Source: Chitinophagaceae bacterium
Lineage (GTDB): Bacteria > Bacteroidota > Bacteroidia > Chitinophagales > UBA10324
Direction of reading: 5' to 3'
Length of the DNA stretch: 64,000 nucleotides
Assembly (NCBI GenBank): GCA_947469485.1
Contig: CANIPU010000007.1
Span: forward strand, 62,001-126,000
Shown: one piece after another, positions 23,919 through 33,125 of the stretch
Position numbering within the stretch: position 1 is the first letter of the stretch
How the letters are laid out: the number at the start of each line of letters is the position of its first letter
The notes under the pieces: model-generated
Told to the model about the DNA's origin: nothing
The model's database searches: none
Seen by the model: the letters and a program-made list of their open reading frames with translations, nothing else
Made by a program: the position numbers and the translations under genes

Positions 23919-23942
23919 ATGCGGAGAGAAAGGGATTCGAAC
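23919..23942. repeat. attR: 24-bp direct repeat within the tRNA-Ser 3' end
   Basis: Identical to 2037-2060. It covers the acceptor stem and T-arm 3' part of the intact tRNA-Ser. Insertion therefore kept the tRNA functional, with its 3' end supplied by the element. Confidence 0.88.
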
Positions 23943-24006
23943 CCCTGGAACATTGCTGTTCAACGGTTTTCAAGACCGCCGCTATCGACCGCTCAGCCAT
24001 CTCTCC
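23922..24006 (-). tRNA. tRNA-Ser (anticodon TGA)
   Basis: 85-nt tRNA on the minus strand. The 7-bp acceptor stem pairs GGAGAGA with TCTCTCC; discriminator base G follows and the CCA end is not encoded. The anticodon loop is CTTGAAA with anticodon TGA, closed by a stem of GCGGT with ACCGT-type pairing. An extended variable arm, typical of serine tRNAs, follows, then the T arm with GGTTCGAATCC. The 3' end is the integration site of the element. Confidence 0.95.
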
Positions 24007-24172
24007 GCCGCAAAAATAACCGCAGATTTCATTTGGCAAATTTTAACTGCACTTTATTGACAAATTAATTTTTAAATGATGTTGAATTGCGAAATAAAAA
24101 GAGGATATTTGGAAAACTATATGATTATTTGAGCGTAGAGTCAGCAAATTTTCAATAACCATAATTGTCATA

Positions 24173-27100
24173 ATGAAGAACTTCTTTTACCACTCATTTT
24201 TTATCATTTTGATTTTTACTTTTTCCAGGTCATTTGGAATGACTGGAGAAAACAAAATTGCTCCAGTATATTCCTTTACTGAAAATAAGGGGCAACTAAT
24301 AAATTCAGAAAACCTACCTGCATCTGATGTGTTATTTTATTGTTCTGTTGGGGGAATGAATATTTATATCTGTAAAAACAAACTTTATTATGTTTTAAGT
24401 AAAAAATCTGAAGGAGAAGTTTCATTATTTAGCGATAACGAAGGGGCTGATAGAAATTTTAAGAAAGAGTTTAATCGAGTTGAAGTGAGTTTGGCAAATT
24501 GCAATTCAAATATTTCTGCTAATGCTGAAGAAGAAAGTTCATTGATATCTAATTATTATTTACAAAATTGCCCCAATGGAATTACCGCAAAAAATTATAA
24601 GAAAATAAGATTAGAAAATGTTTATCCGGGTATTAATTGGGTATTATATTTTAAAGAAGAGAATGGAAATACTGTTTTTAAATATGACTTTGAAGTAAAC
24701 GCCGGAGCAGATGTTAATCGTATCAGATTAAAATACAGTGGCGCAACAAAAATAACAAAATCAATTGATGGGGGTATTGATATTGAAACCCTGTTTGGTA
24801 AAATTACTGATGGAAAGCCGTTTTCATACCTAAAAGATTCAAAACAGGAAATCAAATCTTCATTTAAATTTTTTAACGACCAAATTGGCTTTGACTTAAA
24901 TAATTACGATAAAAAAGAAAAGATAATTATTGACCCGACTGTGTTATGGTCAACTTATTATGGGTACAATGGTGATGAACATGGAAGAGCTGTTGCAGTA
25001 GATGCAAATGGTTTTATTTATGCAGGTGGTTTTACAAACAGTACAAACTTTCCTGTTCTTAATGGTTATAGTTCTCCGGTTCATCAGGGGTTTGATGGTT
25101 GGATAATGAAACTAACACCTTCATTTCAACCGATATGGGTTACATACTATGGTGGAAGTCTGGCTGATGTTTGCAGAACATTGGAAGTTGATTCAGCCGG
25201 GAATGTTTTCGCCGGTTTGGAAACCCGAAGTGCAGATATGCCAACCTTTAATGCTTATCAACAAGTTAAGGGTGATACGGATGATTTGTTTATTATGAAA
25301 TTAAATCCTTCTGGTATTCCAATCTGGGCAAGTTTTTATGGAGGAAATAATCTGGATGCTATGAGAAGGATTAAGCTTAGTAATTTCGGGTACCTTTTAG
25401 CTTCAGGGTATTCAAAAAGTACTAATTTCCCAATGATAAACCCAATTCAAGGGACTAATGCCGGTGATGCTGATGCTGTAATAATGAAAATTAGTATGGC
25501 AACAGGTTTTCCAATTTGGTCAACCTACTATGGGGGTTCAGGATATGATGAACCAGTCGGAATAACATTGGATAGCAACAATAATATTTTCGTAGTTGGA
25601 ACTACATTAAGTTCAAATTTTCCTGTATTAAACGCTTTTCAGGGAGCAAAACGAGGCCCCAGTGACATATTTGTTTTGAAGTTGAACGCAAATCTTTCAG
25701 TTGCCTGGTCTACCTATATTGGAAGTACAATGGATGATGATGGTAATGGTGTAGGAGTTGACAATAATGGTAACTGTTTTATACTTGGAACAACCAAGAA
25801 AGGAAATTATCCGATTCTTAATGCATGGGATAACGATTATAATGGTCCTTCTGACGCTGTTGTTACTAAATTTAGTCCAACAGGAAGTATGATGTGGTCA
25901 ACCTATGCAGGAGGTCAGGGAACAGAAGATGGGAATTCTATTACTATAGATAATTCAGGAAATGTTTTAGCTACCGGATATACATTAAGTACATCTTTTC
26001 CAATGGTAAATGCAATACAACCGGTTTTTGGTGGAATACATGATGCATTTGTCTTAAGGTTTTCCAATACAGGAACTTGCCTAATGTCAACTTATTATGG
26101 CGGAAATGGAATGGAGCATGCAAGAAGTATTGCAGTTGATAATTCTGGAAATGCTTATATCGTAGGTTCTACTGAAAGCACAAACTTGCTATTGGTTAAT
26201 CCAATACAAAGTGCAAATGGGTCATTAGGAAACGCTTCAGCAGATTGTTTTATGTTGAAATTAAACTATTCATTACATGTAAAACCTTTCATCTTTTTAA
26301 ATGGCAATAATCCAAAATGTAATTTTTCAGATACAGTTTTATTGACCAGCAACAATTCTTTAGGCAATATTTGGTCAAATGGTGCAACAACTCAAAGTAT
26401 AAATGTTAATCAGCCAGGTGGATATTTTGTTACTTCTTACGATTCAACAGGAATAGGAGTTAAGTCAGATAATTTAATTATTCAAAACAGTTTACTAGCC
26501 GATTATATTTCTGATTCGACCGGATTCAACAACCTATGCAGATATTCTTCTTTTAATTTAAATACACCAATTATTAATAGCGCAAGTTTTATCTGGATAA
26601 ATCCAAATGGTAATGCTTTACCATTATTAAGTACTTCTATTGATAACTTACAAGATTCTTCCTTAGGCATTTATAGTTGCATAGCCATTATTGGAAATTG
26701 TTCAAAAGTTGTAAGGAAAATAAACCTGATTAATTTCTTTGATCAAGTTATTCCTACAGGAATTAGTTTTTCTGGCCCGGTTTGTCCAGGTGGTTCTTTT
26801 ACCATAAGTATTGATAGTATTGCAGGTGTTCAGATATTATGGATTGGCCCAAATGGGTTCACCGCAAATTCAAAAACAATTTCAGTATTAAATGCACAGC
26901 CCCAAAATTCAGGTATATATGCCGTTAAATGGATTATGAATGGTTGTGAAAGTTCTGTTTCCAATATTTCAGCTATCGTTCATTCAAATCCGGTTGCTAA
27001 TGCTGGAGGAGATGTGAATTTATGTAGCGGACAAAATGTACAATTGCTAGGTACAGGTGGAGTTAGTTATACATGGTTTCCTAGTGCAGGATTAAGTGCA

Positions 27101-28021
27101 ACAAATATTTCAAACCCAATTGCTTCACCAACAATTTCAACAACCTACATTCTTTCTGTTATTGATTTAAATAATTGTCAGAATACAGATGATGTTGTAT
27201 TTACTATTTCATCTTTACCAGTACCGGATGCCGGGCAAGATTTGATTGCATGCAATGGAAATAATAGTATAAACCTTGAAGGAATTGCACCGTCGAGCGG
27301 TATAGGTACTTGGACATGCACAACTCCCCCAAAAGCAACAATTCAAAATACAAATAACCCAAGCACTCTGGTTACCAATTTAAAAGTTGGTTCCAATCAA
27401 TTTAAATGGACAGTTTCTAATGGAGCTTGTACACCTGCTTATGATTTAACAATTGTTAAATACACCACAGCTGCAAATTTTGGGTGTATAAAACCATCTA
27501 ACCTTAAGCAGACTATTAACGGAAACGCTGCCACTTTAAATTGGTCAAATTGTACAATTGCAGATCAGTTTCAGTTTAGATATACTATTAATAATGTTTC
27601 ATATAATGTCTTAACTACTAATTTCACAACTGTACTTAATAATCTTGCACCTGGAATTTATACTTGGAAAGTAAGACCTAAATGCAACGGAGTTTGGTCT
27701 GCTTTTTCTATTTCTAAAACATTTGTTATATATCCTCTTCATGAAGAAGAAAATATCACTCAAGAAAGCGATGGTCTTTTTTTATTTCCAAATCCTGTTT
27801 CTGGCCAGCTGAATATTTCTTTTAATGTTCATTCAGCCGGAAATTATAAAATTGAAATGATTGATGTATTAGGCAAAGTTTTGAATTCACAAACAGCCGA
27901 ATTTGAAGAAGGTAAATGGTCTTTAAATTTTTATACTGGAGAATTAGGTGGTGGTATATATTTTATTCGTTTGACTGGAATTGATAATACATATCTGATA
28001 AATAAATTTATTAAGCAATAG
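24173..28021 (+). CDS. Secreted SBBP-repeat/Ig-like protein with T9SS type A sorting domain
   Basis: 1282 residues with an N-terminal signal peptide (about 1-22). An N-terminal domain (about 30-260) precedes a series of SBBP-type beta-propeller repeats (about 265-700), recognisable by recurring WSTYYGG, DAxGxxYxxGxT and TNFPxxN elements. Then come PKD/Ig-like modules with CSGQNVQLLGTGG and a fibronectin-like part. The last 75 residues are a T9SS type A C-terminal signal: FLFPNPVSGQLNISF at its start, and GIYFIRLTG near the end. It is therefore exported to the cell surface or medium; the ligand is unknown. The stop abuts the convergent folC stop with no spacer. Confidence 0.9.
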   Translation: MKNFFYHSFFIILIFTFSRSFGMTGENKIAPVYSFTENKGQLINSENLPASDVLFYCSVGGMNIYICKNKLYYVLSKKSEGEVSLFSDNEGADRNFKKEFNRVEVSLANCNSNISANAEEESSLISNYYLQNCPNGITAKNYKKIRLENVYPGINWVLYFKEENGNTVFKYDFEVNAGADVNRIRLKYSGATKITKSIDGGIDIETLFGKITDGKPFSYLKDSKQEIKSSFKFFNDQIGFDLNNYDKKEKIIIDPTVLWSTYYGYNGDEHGRAVAVDANGFIYAGGFTNSTNFPVLNGYSSPVHQGFDGWIMKLTPSFQPIWVTYYGGSLADVCRTLEVDSAGNVFAGLETRSADMPTFNAYQQVKGDTDDLFIMKLNPSGIPIWASFYGGNNLDAMRRIKLSNFGYLLASGYSKSTNFPMINPIQGTNAGDADAVIMKISMATGFPIWSTYYGGSGYDEPVGITLDSNNNIFVVGTTLSSNFPVLNAFQGAKRGPSDIFVLKLNANLSVAWSTYIGSTMDDDGNGVGVDNNGNCFILGTTKKGNYPILNAWDNDYNGPSDAVVTKFSPTGSMMWSTYAGGQGTEDGNSITIDNSGNVLATGYTLSTSFPMVNAIQPVFGGIHDAFVLRFSNTGTCLMSTYYGGNGMEHARSIAVDNSGNAYIVGSTESTNLLLVNPIQSANGSLGNASADCFMLKLNYSLHVKPFIFLNGNNPKCNFSDTVLLTSNNSLGNIWSNGATTQSINVNQPGGYFVTSYDSTGIGVKSDNLIIQNSLLADYISDSTGFNNLCRYSSFNLNTPIINSASFIWINPNGNALPLLSTSIDNLQDSSLGIYSCIAIIGNCSKVVRKINLINFFDQVIPTGISFSGPVCPGGSFTISIDSIAGVQILWIGPNGFTANSKTISVLNAQPQNSGIYAVKWIMNGCESSVSNISAIVHSNPVANAGGDVNLCSGQNVQLLGTGGVSYTWFPSAGLSATNISNPIASPTISTTYILSVIDLNNCQNTDDVVFTISSLPVPDAGQDLIACNGNNSINLEGIAPSSGIGTWTCTTPPKATIQNTNNPSTLVTNLKVGSNQFKWTVSNGACTPAYDLTIVKYTTAANFGCIKPSNLKQTINGNAATLNWSNCTIADQFQFRYTINNVSYNVLTTNFTTVLNNLAPGIYTWKVRPKCNGVWSAFSISKTFVIYPLHEEENITQESDGLFLFPNPVSGQLNISFNVHSAGNYKIEMIDVLGKVLNSQTAEFEEGKWSLNFYTGELGGGIYFIRLTGIDNTYLINKFIKQ

Positions 28022-29302
28022 TCAGATAATTTCCGCTACAATAAAAGTGCTTCCGCCAATGAAAATCAAATCGTTTTCGGAAGCATTTTTTTTTGCTTCA
28101 TTGAAAGCTGCCTGAACAGAACGAAAATATTTTCCTTTCAATCCGATTGTAGTGGCTTCTTCAAATAATACTTTTTCATCCAATCCTCTTGGGATATTCG
28201 GCTTGCAAAAATAGTAAATGAAATTTTTGGGTAGCAGTTGAAGAATATTCTTTCGGTCTTTATCTCCAACCATTCCCAACACAAAATGAACTTCTTCTTT
28301 TTGTAATGAATGAATTTGCTCCATCACATCTTTAATTCCAGCTTCGTTATGACCGACATCAGCTATAGTTAATGGTTGATTGTTCAAAACTTCCCAGCGA
28401 CCTCGCAATCCGGTTATTTGTTTTGTATTCGCCAGCGCTTGACGAATATGCTCATCGGTAATTATGAAATTCAGTTTTCGCAATTCTGCTACAGCTGCAA
28501 GGAAAGTGCAAATATTTTTTTGCTGATAATTTCCTGATAGGTCAAGTGTGTAATTCTCTGATTTGTTTTTTGATGTAACAATGAGTGTTTGCTTGAATCC
28601 GGAATAATTTTTTCCGCTTACTTTAAATTGTTCATCAGCAAAAACTATTGGAGTAGTTAGTTCTTTAGCTTTATGAAGAAAAATATTTTTTGTTTCTGAT
28701 TGAAATTCCCCAATCACAACAGGAATATTTGGCTTAATAATTCCTGCTTTTTCAATCGCAATTTTTTCCAGAGTATCACCCAACAAATCTTTGTGGTCAA
28801 AACTGATATTGGTAATTATGGATAGGAGCGGAGTGATAATGTTTGTTGAATCCAATCTTCCACCCAATCCGGTTTCAATAACTGCGATATCAATTTTCTC
28901 TTCCGCAAAAAATTCAAATGCTAAACCAACAGTCCATTCGAAGAACGAAGGTTTTATTTTTTCAAACTGCTTAGAATATTTTTCAACGAAGTCAATCACT
29001 TTCTTTTCAGCAATCATTTCACCATTGATTCTGATTCGTTCGCGAAAATCTTTCAGATGCGGTGAAGTATAAAGTCCGGTTTTATAACCTGCTGTTTGTA
29101 GAACAGAAGCAAGCATGTGTGAAGTAGAACCTTTTCCGTTTGTTCCTGCAATGTGAATGCTCTTGAAATTGTTATGCGGATTATTTAAACTGTTACATAT
29201 GGCAATTGTGTTATTCAAATCAGCTTTGTAAGCAGCTGCGCCAATGCGATGAAACATTGGTAATTGAGAAAATAAATAATCAAGTGTTTCAGAATAATTC
29301 AC
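28022..29302 (-). CDS. folC: Folylpolyglutamate synthase/dihydrofolate synthase
   Basis: Mur-ligase-like enzyme adding glutamate to (dihydro)folate or dihydropteroate, in the cytoplasm. Visible: the P-loop HIAGTNGKGSTSHMLASVL near residue 55, YTSPHLKDFRERI, VIETGLGGRLDSTN, NISFDHKDLLGDT with the catalytic His, and DVGHNEAGI in the C-terminal domain. 426 residues is normal. The start is GTG at 29302. It lies 87 bases downstream of the TonB-like gene in the same direction, so it may be read through from the ExbB-ExbD-TonB operon. Confidence 0.95.
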   Translation of the reverse strand: MNYSETLDYLFSQLPMFHRIGAAAYKADLNNTIAICNSLNNPHNNFKSIHIAGTNGKGSTSHMLASVLQTAGYKTGLYTSPHLKDFRERIRINGEMIAEKKVIDFVEKYSKQFEKIKPSFFEWTVGLAFEFFAEEKIDIAVIETGLGGRLDSTNIITPLLSIITNISFDHKDLLGDTLEKIAIEKAGIIKPNIPVVIGEFQSETKNIFLHKAKELTTPIVFADEQFKVSGKNYSGFKQTLIVTSKNKSENYTLDLSGNYQQKNICTFLAAVAELRKLNFIITDEHIRQALANTKQITGLRGRWEVLNNQPLTIADVGHNEAGIKDVMEQIHSLQKEEVHFVLGMVGDKDRKNILQLLPKNFIYYFCKPNIPRGLDEKVLFEEATTIGLKGKYFRSVQAAFNEAKKNASENDLIFIGGSTFIVAEII

Positions 29303-29389
29303 ACCGCAAATATTCTGAGGAAATATTCATTCAAAGAAATATTTCAGAATAAATTATTTCTCAACTGAAAAAGCTAGTTCAGTGAAATT

Positions 29390-30229
29390 TTATTTCGCTT
29401 TAAAATTATATGTTATGGTTCCGAACTGTTCATCCATAGCAGCAGAGTTCACATCGAACTGCGCAGCCAATGATGCCTGCTTGGCAAGATTTAATAAATA
29501 AGTTGAGGTAGTGGTGGAACCTTGTGCAGGACCATCCGCAGAAATAACTTTCCCTTGTTTGTTAACTTTTATTTTCACCACTACAATTCCGGTTTCCTGC
29601 GAATTATTTTTCAGCGATGGTTCTTTCATCATTTTTCTTCCGGTCAGATTGTAGTTGATTCCTTTTCCGTATCCGCCTGGTCCGCCATTGATACCAGGTG
29701 TTCCTGAATAATTGGTTCCGGTTGGTGTTCCATTAGTTTGTCCTTTGTCGCCGGGATGAGTGCCATCACCTTCACTGGAGCTGTTTGTATTTGTCCATCC
29801 TTTAAAAACGGCTTTGGGTTGTTCTTGTTTTTTTTCTTCAGTTTTTTTATCAGTTGGAGTGACTGGTACAACGGTTGTTTTTTTCTTTTTGTTGTCATCC
29901 TTCTTTTTAGAATTGACTATCACATCAGAATTTTCCTGCGAAATAATTTTATCGCCTGTGCTTTTTTCAGGAGTAGTTGGTTTCACTGCTTGCGGTAGTA
30001 CTGGTGCAACATCAGTAGCGATAGGTTGCACATCACCCATGCCATCATCCATGTAACCAAAATTAATTTCCACGCCACCGCTGTCCCACGCAGGAATCGG
30101 AGGTGTTACACCTGTGAGAAAAAAGAAAAGGATAATTAATATTCCATGTATCGCAATGGAGGTTATCATTCCTTTAACCTGATTTTGTTTTTCAACCCGG
30201 TCGTTTTCCATTTCAAACAAACGCGCCAT
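29390..30229 (-). CDS. TonB-family energy transducer
   Basis: Transfers proton-motive force from the ExbB/ExbD motor to outer-membrane receptors. One membrane helix (about 23-42) is followed by a long low-complexity periplasmic region (Lys/Gln/Pro rich, about 90-140, then Gly/Thr/Asn rich) and a C-terminal TonB-like domain of about 80 residues, with GIVVVKIKVNKQGKVISADG. The tail is shorter and more divergent than classical TonB. It starts 5 bases after the exbD stop codon, so it belongs to the same operon. Confidence 0.85.
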   Translation of the reverse strand: MARLFEMENDRVEKQNQVKGMITSIAIHGILIILFFFLTGVTPPIPAWDSGGVEINFGYMDDGMGDVQPIATDVAPVLPQAVKPTTPEKSTGDKIISQENSDVIVNSKKKDDNKKKKTTVVPVTPTDKKTEEKKQEQPKAVFKGWTNTNSSSEGDGTHPGDKGQTNGTPTGTNYSGTPGINGGPGGYGKGINYNLTGRKMMKEPSLKNNSQETGIVVVKIKVNKQGKVISADGPAQGSTTTSTYLLNLAKQASLAAQFDVNSAAMDEQFGTITYNFKAK

Positions 30230-30234
30230 AAAAT

Positions 30235-30639
30235 TTAATTTTTATTTTGAACAGCCAATACCATCCGCACTTTCAGTTTAGCTCCGATGTCGAGTATGTC
30301 AACAAAATCCTGAACGCTGAGCGATTGGTCAACTTTTAAAACCACAGATGGGTCTACAACAGTTTTTATTTTTTCCTGTAAAGAAATTTCGAGTGTTTCG
30401 ATGGAAACCGGAACATCATCAATGGTTACATTTCTGTTGGCATCAACAGAAACATTAATCATTTTTTTTGCCACAGTTTGTTCGCCTGTTGCCCGTGGTA
30501 AAATCAGTTTTATCACTGACGGATTTACCATTGTTGAAATAATTAAAAAGAACAACAGCAACATGAACATAATGTCGTTGAGCGAGCTGGTGCTCACTTC
30601 TGAACTAAGGCGACTTCTTCTTCCTCCTCTGAGATTCAT
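30235..30639 (-). CDS. exbD: ExbD/TolR-family biopolymer transport protein
   Basis: 134 residues. One N-terminal membrane helix contains the family's key Asp: SLNDIMFMLLLFFLIIST, where DIMFMLLLFF is the proton-channel helix. The periplasmic domain (about 45-134) carries the ILPRATG and ILDIGAKLKVRMVLAV segments. Its start codon overlaps the last base of the upstream ExbB gene, indicating tight translational coupling. With ExbB it powers the TonB protein encoded next. Confidence 0.92.
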   Translation of the reverse strand: MNLRGGRRSRLSSEVSTSSLNDIMFMLLLFFLIISTMVNPSVIKLILPRATGEQTVAKKMINVSVDANRNVTIDDVPVSIETLEISLQEKIKTVVDPSVVLKVDQSLSVQDFVDILDIGAKLKVRMVLAVQNKN

Positions 30640-31355
30640 TATGATGTAGGTTCCTGAATGAGGTCAACAAATTCTATTGCATTGCTTTCGAGCTGGTAGC
30701 TAACGCGGTCAATCATGCTGTTCAGATAATGGAAAGCAATGTGTGCGAAAATTCCAACAATCAAGCCCGCAGCGGAGGTAATCATCTTCTCGTACAAACC
30801 ACCGGCAATAATGTCAATAGAAATATTTTTTTCAATCGAAATTGTATAGAAAATTTTTATTACTCCACTTATGGTTCCAACGAACCCCATCATTGGAGCA
30901 ATACCGGCAATGATTCCGAGCCAGCTTACATTTTTTTCCAAACGATAAATTTCCAGTTTGCCTTCATTCTCTACTGCTGATTCAACTTCCTTAATGGGTT
31001 TGCCGATTCTTTTTATTCCTTTCAGGAGCAATCGTGCAATCGGAGTATTTTGATTTTTACAATGTGCAATAGCTGCTTCCATTTTTCCGTTCACGAGATA
31101 ATCGCGAATGCTTTTTATAAAATTATCGTCAATGCGCGAAGCTTTTCTGATGGTTAAAAATCTTTCAATGGTAAAATAAAGTGCAAGCACTGATAGAATT
31201 CCGATTGGAATCATTACCCAACCACCCTTCATCAGCATTTGCAAAAAACTTAGTGACTCAGCCGGTTTACCTGTGGTAACAAGGTTAGAGGAAATTGCAG
31301 CAACAGTATCTCTAATTGAATCTGCCGCCATGTTTATTTGAAGTAGTAAGCTCAT
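30639..31355 (-). CDS. exbB: ExbB/TolQ/MotA-family proton channel protein
   Basis: 238-residue inner-membrane protein with three membrane helices (about 44-66, 143-168, 185-210) and the family signatures LEKNVSWLGIIAGIAPMMGF, VGTISGVIKIF, and IAGGLYEKMITSAAGLIVGI. The N-terminal 40 residues are periplasmic and lack a clear signal peptide. First gene of the exbB-exbD-tonB unit. It may serve TonB-dependent uptake or outer-membrane maintenance; the substrate is not encoded nearby. Confidence 0.92.
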   Translation of the reverse strand: MSLLLQINMAADSIRDTVAAISSNLVTTGKPAESLSFLQMLMKGGWVMIPIGILSVLALYFTIERFLTIRKASRIDDNFIKSIRDYLVNGKMEAAIAHCKNQNTPIARLLLKGIKRIGKPIKEVESAVENEGKLEIYRLEKNVSWLGIIAGIAPMMGFVGTISGVIKIFYTISIEKNISIDIIAGGLYEKMITSAAGLIVGIFAHIAFHYLNSMIDRVSYQLESNAIEFVDLIQEPTS

Positions 31356-31554
31356 GTTTTGTAGTATGCCTGTTTAAACGAGGTAAGATTCTCTTTTATT
31401 ATTTCAACAAATTTATTTCCTGTGTAAGGAGCAATAGCATGGTAGATTCAACAGATTCAAATTGCTTGTAGTTAATTGTAGGCAATTTTTCAGAATACGA
31501 CAGAAATTTGACTCGTGGCAATTAACTATTTTTCTTCTGAATTTATTTAGAAAA

Positions 31555-32268
31555 CTATAGATGTAGATAATAGGGCGAGAGTAATTCCATAAAACGATTG
31601 GAATATTTTCCGCCTTTTTCATGAATGAATATTTTTTCTTCTGAAAATTTATCAGGATGGAAGGAAAATGAAATGATATGAAGATGCGGAGTTTTTTCTT
31701 CGGAAGAAAAAATTATGAATTTATTTTCCGGAAATAAATGCTGGATGAAACAATGTTTTTCAAAGGAATTCATCTCATTCGGCGGAAGCATGATAAATGC
31801 TTTTCCGTTTTCACTGAGATGTTTTGAAAGAATGATAGATAAGTTTTCGTGCGAAAGTGAATCATTGTGTCTAGCCAATGATTTCCGTACATCAGCATTT
31901 TTTTTATGTGAGGTGAAAAATGGGGGATTGCAAACAATTAAATCAAATTTTGAATCATCATATTCACTCCATAATAAAATATCTGAATGAATTATTTTCA
32001 TTTTCTCTTTCCATAATGATTTTGAAAAGTTTCTTTCTGCTAAATCTGAGGAAAGTTTATCTACTTCAATTCCAAGAATACATGATGCTTGTGATTTTTG
32101 TGCAATCATTAATGCTAACAAACCTGTTCCTGTTCCGATGTCGAGAATTGATTTTGCATTTACGGTTTCAATCAATGCACCAAACAAGCAAGCATCGGTC
32201 GTCACTTTCAGTGGTGCACCTTCCTGATGAATAATAAATTTTTTGAACTGGAAGTACGGGTTGCTCAT
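31555..32268 (-). CDS. tRNA1(Val) A37 N6-methyltransferase (TrmN6/YfiC family)
   Basis: 237-residue Rossmann-fold methyltransferase. The N-terminus carries the family block FQFKKFIIHQEGAPLKVTTD and the SAM motif is SILDIGTGTGLLALMIAQ near residue 40. Catalytic motif IV is DLIVCNPPFF (NPPF), as in adenine-N6 methylases such as YfiC, which methylates A37 of tRNA-Val. Length agrees with that family. It lies 32 bases downstream of the formyltransferase gene on the same strand, so it may be the distal gene of that cluster. Confidence 0.88.
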   Translation of the reverse strand: MSNPYFQFKKFIIHQEGAPLKVTTDACLFGALIETVNAKSILDIGTGTGLLALMIAQKSQASCILGIEVDKLSSDLAERNFSKSLWKEKMKIIHSDILLWSEYDDSKFDLIVCNPPFFTSHKKNADVRKSLARHNDSLSHENLSIILSKHLSENGKAFIMLPPNEMNSFEKHCFIQHLFPENKFIIFSSEEKTPHLHIISFSFHPDKFSEEKIFIHEKGGKYSNRFMELLSPYYLHL

Positions 32269-32300
32269 GAATAGTTAATTCTGAATATACGAAAATTTTA

Positions 32301-33125
32301 TCAAGGCAACGAAACAGTTTTTACTTCTTTTTTTAATCGGATAAATTCTGCTGAGTTGTAATTTTTTCTGAAATCATCAGATGAAATTGATTGGAATAAT
32401 TTCCATCTCGCTTTTAAATTCCAGTCTTTAGTAAAATAAGTTGTTCCGGTTGTAATGGATGATTGCAGTGCTGACGGAACATTTGATTTATCTTTTTCTA
32501 TTTGCCGAAGGCTTCTTAAATAAAGTTCGTGAGCATGATCCATTACCTTGATATGAATTTCTTCAAAAGATTCATTTCCATTTAGGGGTGTTTGCTCCGT
32601 TGTAATCAAAGCGCCTGAATCTATTCCAGCGTCAATCCACATTATTGTATTGCCGATGTATTGATATTGTCTGGTTGCCAGGCACCAGTTAGTACAATTT
32701 GGGCCGCCTTTTATATAAGGTGATAAACCAGTATGGAGATTAATAATTCCGTTTTTTATGGGGAGCGATAAAATTTTATTTTTTATTAAGTCGGTTCCTG
32801 ATACCATAATTAAATCCGGCTGCAGTTTATTTATGAAGGAAATTGTTCCTTCTGAATTTATATTGCTTACAGTTATCGTTTCTGTTTTTGGAAATGCTGA
32901 AAAATTATTAAAATAATAATTCAAAAGGTTTTTCCATGTCTGGTGAATTTTTTTGAAAACAATTCTATCCAATACTTTAATAAATAATTGTTTGACTTTG
33001 ATTTCCGAAATTTTTTTACTTGGTCTTTTCTCAATTACTATTCCTACCAAATTAAATTCATGCGACACTTTATTTGCCAGTGCTATCTGATTTGGCTGAT
33101 CACCACAGAGTAAAATAATTTTCAT
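32301..33125 (-). CDS. Formyltransferase-family protein (sugar- or Fmt-like)
   Basis: 274 residues with a formyl_trans_N Rossmann-type domain. The catalytic triad of N10-formyltetrahydrofolate-dependent enzymes is visible: Asn and His in IINLHTGLSPYIKGGPN near residue 132, and Asp in MWIDAGIDSGALI near residue 165. It lacks the usual Fmt C-terminal tRNA-binding domain, so it probably formylates an amino sugar or another small substrate rather than Met-tRNA. Its start overlaps the polysaccharide deacetylase stop by 4 bases, which supports a role in carbohydrate modification: deacetylation would free an amine that this enzyme could formylate. That order is an inference. Confidence 0.82.
   Translation of the reverse strand: MKIILLCGDQPNQIALANKVSHEFNLVGIVIEKRPSKKISEIKVKQLFIKVLDRIVFKKIHQTWKNLLNYYFNNFSAFPKTETITVSNINSEGTISFINKLQPDLIMVSGTDLIKNKILSLPIKNGIINLHTGLSPYIKGGPNCTNWCLATRQYQYIGNTIMWIDAGIDSGALITTEQTPLNGNESFEEIHIKVMDHAHELYLRSLRQIEKDKSNVPSALQSSITTGTTYFTKDWNLKARWKLFQSISSDDFRKNYNSAEFIRLKKEVKTVSLP

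Larger units (their letters stand above)
2037..23942. mobile_element. 21.9 kb integrative element in tRNA-Ser(UGA), carrying a nuclease/restriction operon
   Basis: The 24 bases at 2037-2060 recur exactly at 23919-23942. The right copy is the 3' end of an intact tRNA-Ser gene and the left copy is a displaced tRNA tail. The tyrosine integrase is the first gene inside the right end and reads away from the tRNA. It is followed by two small HTH proteins, a KilAC-domain protein and a VapE-type ATPase, then the eight-gene restriction/nuclease operon, a DUF2971-like gene, an orphan Bacteroidota family protein and a thermonuclease-like gene. I see no relaxase, coupling protein, capsid or portal gene. 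That argues for a satellite-like or otherwise non-autonomous island rather than a complete prophage or conjugative element. Confidence 0.88.

Noticed and set aside
2037-23942. Complete prophage or conjugative element
   Set aside because: No terminase, portal, capsid, tail, relaxase or coupling protein is visible among the genes between the att repeats.
31413-31622. 69-codon minus-strand frame after exbB
   Set aside because: Overlaps the TrmN6-like gene in another frame and has no recognisable product.
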